Source of the DNA: Fragum whitleyi
Taxonomy: Eukaryota; Mollusca; Bivalvia; Cardiida; Cardiidae
DNA: 64,000 nt
NCBI GenBank assembly: GCA_948146395.1
Contig: OX411559.1
Span: forward strand, 41,454,739 to 41,518,738
Reading direction: 5' to 3'
Below are positions 61,401 to 64,000 of this stretch, piece after piece (position 1 is the stretch's first letter; each line of letters starts with the position of its first letter). A model generated the notes under the pieces. That model saw only the letters and a program-made list of their open reading frames with translations, was not told where the DNA came from and searched no databases. The translations under genes were made by a program, and so were the position numbers.

Positions 61401-61429
61401 CGAGTCTTCATCACTCCACTGGTTGTCAT
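46373..61429 (-). CDS. PTP4A: PRL-type protein tyrosine phosphatase (PTP4A family), 5 coding exons, complete
   Basis: PRL phosphatases are small, prenylated, dual-specificity-type enzymes at the plasma and endosomal membranes. They bind CNNM magnesium transporters. Five - strand exons (61429-61310, 58204-58112, 51146-51016, 49212-49138, 46484-46373) join in phase to 531 nt, or 176 residues; human paralogues are about 173. The P-loop HCVAGLGR lies at residues 108-115 (catalytic Cys109, Arg115) and is followed by Ala-Pro, typical of PRLs. The general-acid loop reads WQFDDG (73-78, presumed acid Asp77), with Gln where relatives have Pro. A Cys at 54 in VVRVCEPTY matches the redox-partner cysteine of PRLs. 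The tail is basic and ends CSVM, a CaaX box suited to farnesylation. Two Met codons (residues 1 and 7) could start translation; the first was used. Which vertebrate paralogue is closest cannot be decided. Confidence 0.96.
47423..48612. other. GC-richer ~1.2-kb block in PTP4A intron 4, possible unknown element
   Basis: Richer in CG dinucleotides than its surroundings. It is bounded by a family G fragment on the left. Near each end a 'gcggtcaccca' motif occurs in opposite orientation (about 47512 and 48594), next to 'gtatgcagcc' and 'gtatgcggcc'. A + strand frame at 47977-48153 (starts [20 protein letters not shown], 58 residues, very basic) may be a gene fragment. No family recognised. Confidence 0.4.
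48705..48835. repeat. 'gaacaacaaaagct' foldback repeat
   Basis: aaacaacaaaagctatattt and agcttttgttgttcactcaa form the arms. Confidence 0.6.
48868..49057 (-). repeat. 'ggttttctctgaaaacagcc' repeat
   Basis: Inverted copy of 9872-10165, with an added caacaacaa run. Confidence 0.65.
49138..49212 (-). CDS. PTP4A: PTP4A exon 4
   Basis: Completes the Arg codon and encodes [20 protein letters not shown] then ELIR. Acceptor ttttttttacag and donor gtaagt. Confidence 0.95.
49226..49506 (-). repeat. Family G repeat, inverted
   Basis: Begins gatgtgtttgtgaaacacaa and ends gatgcgggggcataaaaa, with a ggacagacagac tract. Confidence 0.75.
49846..49905. repeat. 'acagttgtaactgcctata' hairpin
   Basis: A nearly perfect 60-nt palindrome in PTP4A intron 3. 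Confidence 0.8.
50195..50665 (-). repeat. Family G fragment followed by an inverted family V copy
   Basis: Begins ggatgtgtttgtgaaacaat; from about 50370 it has 'cagacagatggatggacaga' and 'ctttgtaggtaggggat'. Confidence 0.6.
50892..51000 (-). pseudogene. Tandem partial copy of PTP4A exon 3
   Basis: Lies 110 bp downstream of the parent in gene direction. The copy (50906-50985) reads [20 protein letters not shown] plus GLGR and is followed by the same donor, gtgggtgtctaaaa. It keeps the catalytic Cys and Arg codons but has no evident acceptor. The stretch from the true exon through the copy has no stop in the continuing frame. Confidence 0.85.
51016..51146 (-). CDS. PTP4A: PTP4A exon 3 (catalytic)
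   Basis: Begins [18 protein letters not shown] and ends in [12 protein letters not shown] plus AG of the catalytic Arg codon, followed by gtgggt. It contains the acid loop and the catalytic cysteine. A partial copy with its own donor lies just downstream. Confidence 0.96.
51160..51570 (+). repeat. Foldback family F1
   Basis: The inner hairpin has catctattaacagataaaaa arms; it ends near 'acgtaggtcattt'. It begins about 15 nt upstream of PTP4A exon 3 in gene direction. Confidence 0.75.
52085..52262 (+). repeat. SINE-B, 3' part
   Basis: Contains gggatagcagtttgaggcta; ends ccagtcaatcaatcaatct. Confidence 0.7.
52279..52470 (-). repeat. SINE-B, inverted, tail to tail with the previous copy
   Basis: Starts attgattgattgaatggagt and runs to tatcaacccattggtgagac. 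Confidence 0.75.
52965..53050. repeat. P2-type central palindrome
   Basis: cctaagatcagactgcacct pairs with gcagtctgatcataggcttc. Confidence 0.65.
53245..53775 (-). mobile_element. SINE-B, inverted, split by a TIR element
   Basis: SINE sequence at 53245-53338 resumes at 53590 (gtgtactgctgtcattacat). Confidence 0.7.
53341..53587. mobile_element. 247-bp TIR element, GGTGCGTTT ends
   Basis: Ends ggggtgcgttttttgg and taagaaacgcacct. The body is full of 'ttaagaatctta' motifs. It interrupts a SINE-B, which proves it is a later insertion. Confidence 0.7.
53970..54386 (+). repeat. Foldback family F1, best copy
   Basis: Starts gaggatattgaatgagtggt, has the catctataaacagataaaa hairpin and ends 'catgggtcatattataaa'. 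Confidence 0.8.
54475..54735 (-). mobile_element. SINE-B, inverted, full length with tRNA head
   Basis: Body 'ggctggagcacctaacaatg'; the head appears reversed as ggatcaaaccccggacctct. Confidence 0.8.
55128..55410 (-). mobile_element. SINE-B, inverted
   Basis: Starts gattgattgaatggagtttt and ends in a degraded head, gctaccaactgcgcagcgac. Confidence 0.75.
56035..56160. repeat. Hairpin, 'gactatcagaatagcc' arms
   Basis: gtagactggtccacatattg and 'gcccatttaaggctattctg'-type arms pair; outer 'cagaaataagttggcc' motifs also pair with 55972-55990. Confidence 0.65.
57300..58085 (-). repeat. Family V repeat, inverted, with internal tandem units
   Basis: Starts gtcgcagagcggactaatac and ends gtaggtagggggtat. 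Several ~145-bp units; interrupted at 57552-57717. It ends about 27 nt from PTP4A exon 2. Confidence 0.8.
57552..57717. mobile_element. 166-bp hAT-like MITE with 6-bp target duplication
   Basis: Ends cagggcttgaaaatt and aattttcaagcccc; inner arms ctactcgtcc and ggacgagtag. GGAACA on both sides (57546-57551, 57718-57723) matches the uninterrupted family V units. Confidence 0.85.
58112..58204 (-). CDS. PTP4A: PTP4A exon 2
   Basis: Thirty-one codons in phase 0 after ctttattttag. It encodes [18 protein letters not shown] (Cys54) and LEGIRVL, then donor gtgagt. Confidence 0.95.
58318..59275. repeat. Long interspersed repeat with 5 internal ~145-bp units
   Basis: Starts aacaagagggccatagtggc and ends 'ctcggctcaggtgagtta'. 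Internal units start near 58498, 58640, 58786, 58931 and 59077 and share 'ttgaccccagttgaccc' and 'ctctagagtgcatacaagg'. Confidence 0.85.
59275..59490 (-). repeat. 'ggttttctccaaaaacggcc' repeat
   Basis: Inverted copy of the 9872 family; 'gatggtgaacatgtgtgcaa' is in the middle. Confidence 0.65.
59669..59915. mobile_element. TTAA-type MITE (family P2)
   Basis: CTAACCCTTCTCATACTGAA at the left (TTAA decayed to CTAA), cagcatgacaagggttaa at the right. Confidence 0.75.
60135..60400. mobile_element. 'gggaccatgttgg' TIR repeat
   Basis: The centre is a hairpin of gtcgaccccagtcagactgc and gcagactgacttaggtcga. Confidence 0.65.
60417..61268. repeat. Long repeat related to 58318-59275
   Basis: Starts acaagaggaccatgatggtc and ends 'caatagctcaccttgagcac'. 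Three internal units share 'ggtccactagatgatgctac' and 'gcccaaatatgaccca'. It ends 42 nt from PTP4A exon 1. Confidence 0.8.
61310..61429 (-). CDS. PTP4A: PTP4A exon 1 (coding part)
   Basis: Forty codons. It begins [20 protein letters not shown] and continues [20 protein letters not shown], then donor gtaagt. An in-frame Met also lies upstream at 61498, but the sequence between is not PRL-like and is probably 5' UTR. Met7 aligns best with the vertebrate start. Confidence 0.92.
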
Positions 61430-61801
61430 TGGCAACCCGAAAAATAATTCTAACCTTCTATTCAAGATGTGTGTTAAAGTCTGACGGACCAACAGCACCT
61501 CTTGTATCCTATTTCTGATGATTCCTTTACTATTATCTCCCTTTAATATCTAAATTATCTCCCTTTAAGTGTGATGATTTATAACTGACTCTGTTTTATG
61601 TGATAGTTGAATGACGAATGCCTATTTTCACACTAGAGTGATGTCTAACAATGATAACAATTAAGGCTAACAAGCAAAATCTTTCTATTGAACTGAAAGG
61701 AACTGCGGCAAGTTTGGAACAAATAACAAAATAAATAATAAATATAATAAATTTTGAAAAACTATGTGCACAAATTCCGCAATATAAATTTTGTCCTAAA
61801 T

Positions 61802-62203
61802 TTAGAGCAAAAGTATATTAACGTTGGCACTGACAATCGCTGGCATATGTTGACAATTTCGATGATAAAGATGACGATGAATTAATGTTGCACTAGAATT
61901 GCTGTAGATGATTTGTGGCAATCTCTGTGGTAACGCTACTTCACTAAATACGTCACACGCGTCCAAAAGCAACAATTTATCACTAATTTCTGACGAAGCA
62001 CCGTGCTTTTGTAAGTTATCTTCCACTGCCCTTCCTTCTACAGGTTCGGATAATTCACAATCGTAAATTGTGCGCGCCCCAAATCCTGGGTACACAGCAG
62101 CTCTGCCCATCCAACGACGATTTAACCCATCAAGATTGTTGCCACGGAAATCAAGGGGGATCCAGGTCAAGGTTGCGCATCCAAAGGGAAGAATTTTTAG
62201 CAC
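61802..62203 (-). CDS. Unrecognised coding exon or short gene, 134 codons
   Basis: An open stretch follows a good 3' splice site (cctcttttacag) and ends with TAA at 61804-61802. Read in phase 0 from the acceptor it starts VLKILPFGCATLTWIPLDF and ends NVNILLL. The frame also stays open upstream to a Met at 62245, giving 147 residues. The N-terminal half (Trp, Pro and Gly-rich, NLDGLNRRWMGRAAVYPGFG) looks protein-like. No family was recognised, and no signal peptide or clear membrane segment was seen. It lies 370 bp upstream of PTP4A on the same strand. It may be the last exon of a gene extending beyond 64000, or part of an unknown mobile element. Confidence 0.4.
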   Translation of the reverse strand: MLKILPFGCATLTWIPLDFRGNNLDGLNRRWMGRAAVYPGFGARTIYDCELSEPVEGRAVEDNLQKHGASSEISDKLLLLDACDVFSEVALPQRLPQIIYSNSSATLIHRHLYHRNCQHMPAIVSANVNILLL

Positions 62204-62278
62204 CTGTAAAAGAGGAATATTAGAGGTACATACAGATTCTTTCATTTTATCAACTCAATTTTGGGTGCCTCATAACGC

Positions 62279-62696
62279 AATATTATATGACCTACGTTGG
62301 GGAGTGAAAGAAACCCGTTGAATATTTTTGATATTAAATGGGTGTTATTACACTAGTGGAATAACTATGCAAATGAGCCCAGAGCGAATAGCAACGCTAT
62401 TTTGTAAAGGCTAAAATTACGTCATAATTTATATATTGTGACATCACTTTTAAAAAGCGTTACAAGTTTTGCGGAAAACTGAAATGTTGAATTTCAAGAA
62501 ATTTGACGATTGTTCGCAATAATTCAGGTCATATAATAAATAGAATATTAAATTTGTGCTCATCAAATACCTAATTTATTAAACTCGTCATCTATGAACA
62601 CATTAAAACTCGGCATAGCCTCGTTTTTATCTGTTTATAGATGACTCATTTCATAAATTAGGTATTCAATGACCACTCTTTCAATATCCTCTATTT
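62279..62696 (-). repeat. Foldback family F1, inverted
   Basis: Starts atatgacctacgttggggag; the inner hairpin is near 62580-62645. Confidence 0.75.
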
Positions 62697-63255
62697 GTTA
62701 GATGTTTTCTACACCACAAATTTTAAAACAAATTGATAGTCATCTACAAATCAACAACAACAAAGGCAGGTACATGTATTAAAGAGATAAAGAGATTATT
62801 TGATTTCATTAGGAAACCTCTATCAAGTTTATTAAAGATCATAAGGTTTGAAATGTTGCAGATCTAATACGGGTCTACTACCTTAAAATGTAACTAAAGT
62901 AAAGTAAAATTGAAATTTTTGGTTTTTAAGACCAATGTGCTAACCACAGAGCCAAAGCAGATCTTCCCTAATGCAGGTGTAAGGCATTTTCTTTTAATGC
63001 TTTTTGGTGGTTTATCGAGAAATAATGGTAGAAATTGCAAATGCAGTGATATTATCAAAAACTTATACCCTGATTTTGTGAATTTCATCCTATCTGACGT
63101 CATCTATGCCGGGTTGAAATAAGTACAGTCACGATGAACGTTGCATAGCAATCATGTGCAAAATGACCTCTTTACGAAAATATGTCCTAGAGATTTCACA
63201 TTTTGTCTCATTTTTGCAATAAAGACATAGAATAATTGTTTGATTTTCAAGATCA
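62697..63255. repeat. Mixed repeat fragments
   Basis: Holds a decayed 'aggaaacct' hairpin repeat (62790-62885) and a stretch with 'ggttgaaataagta' and 'gaacgttgcatagcaatcat', the latter also seen near 38650-38680. Nothing coding was recognised. Confidence 0.4.
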
Positions 63256-63259
63256 ATTA

Positions 63260-63395
63260 ATATCTCATCTAGTGAACAACAAAAGCTATATTTGCACTCA
63301 TAGTTCAACCACTCGTGAAAATAAATCTTTTGTTGTTCACTCAATGAATATAAATCAATCTTACACTGAAACAAATGATTATCCTCTATGTATTT
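63260..63395. repeat. 'gaacaacaaaagct' foldback repeat
   Basis: gtgaacaacaaaagctatat pairs with 'cttttgttgttcactcaatg'. Confidence 0.65.
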
Positions 63396-63690
63396 AAACT
63401 TTTGTGAAGCTTTCCATGAAGGTAAGAACTGTCCTCCATAAAAATAGGAAATGGGTACCTACCTACGCACAATTCTGTACAACAGATCTATTCGCCAGCG
63501 TGATTTTTTACACGTGTTGAGCCAGGCAATAATCTCCACTGTTGGTCAAAAACTCCATAAAAGTATGGCCGAGTTCACCAAAATACTGAAATGAGAAATC
63601 AAAATGATCTATAAAACTCTGTTAAGTTTATTTATAACCTTGTTTAAATAAGCACAAACTTAGAATCACTTCTGGGAAACTTATTTAACC

Positions 63691-63930
63691 CCTACCATGC
63701 TGAACCTGGAATATTCCTGCTATTACAGGAGGTATAGACAACAATAAGCCTACACATATATGCAGTATGATCTTATTCTATATCACGGGACTCCTTTTTT
63801 GAACCAAGAATAAATTAAACAAAATTCTTTTTTCAAAAATAGATACTTTTTCACATTTGAAACTACCAGTGTTTTCAGTACTTTGATTTAATGCATCTAT
63901 GCCAATATTTTCATCCAGCATGGCAAAATT
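63691..63930. repeat. P2 MITE, decayed
   Basis: cccctaccatgctgaacctg at the left, 'catccagcatggcaaaatta' at the right. Confidence 0.6.
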
Positions 63931-64000
63931 AAATTATGTGAAATCTGATGATAGAGTTAGATAAAGATGAACAAGTATCTGGTGTTGTATGCAACACATA

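Noticed and set aside
61430..61498. Upstream Met at 61498 as the PTP4A start
   Set aside because: The extra 23 residues (LTHILNRRLELFFGLP region) have no counterpart in PRL proteins; Met at 61429 or 61411 fits family length.

Overview
This is animal (metazoan) nuclear DNA. It is AT-rich, and small exons with clean GT/AG junctions sit in repeat-filled introns. The dense mix of tRNA-headed SINEs, small inverted-repeat elements and repeats rich in 'gaccttgacc' and 'tgtctgtc' motifs looks like a bivalve mollusc. That last point is inference from repeat style and was not checked. Nothing bacterial or viral was recognised.

Two complete protein-coding genes face each other. On the + strand, 150-36697 is a 23-exon gene for the U4/U6-U5 tri-snRNP protein PRPF6 (yeast Prp6). 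All exon phases join, giving 935 residues against about 941 in human. On the - strand, 61429-46373 is a 5-exon gene for a PRL-type protein tyrosine phosphatase (PTP4A family). It encodes 176 residues with the HCVAGLGR active site and a C-terminal CaaX box (CSVM). The two genes converge on a 9.7 kb intergenic stretch (36698-46372) that is almost entirely repeats. A third, unrecognised - strand coding exon or short gene may lie at 61802-62203.

The introns carry several transposon families. These include TTAA-flanked elements resembling piggyBac MITEs (4261, 22868, 30165, 31720, 33150, 41805, 59669), TA-flanked elements with CAGTCAA-type ends (1056, 1255, 15987, 25387, 31599), hAT-like elements (2415, 2814, 57552), foldback elements about 420 bp long, perfect hairpins, and two tRNA-derived SINE families. 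Several insertions are nested, so empty sites can be read directly.

The most unusual feature is a recurring pattern of tandem repeats that start inside an exon, cross its 5' splice site and run into the intron. It occurs at PRPF6 exons 4, 6, 9, 11 and 19 and at PTP4A exon 3. The largest case, exon 6, has 22 copies over 2.7 kb. Most of those copies keep both a 3' and a 5' splice site, so they form a potential array of 65-nt exons whose inclusion would create a premature stop. PRPF6 exon 16 has a decayed partial copy upstream. Two different TTAA-type MITEs also sit within 7 nt of 5' splice sites, and another element ends 6 nt before the exon 9 boundary.
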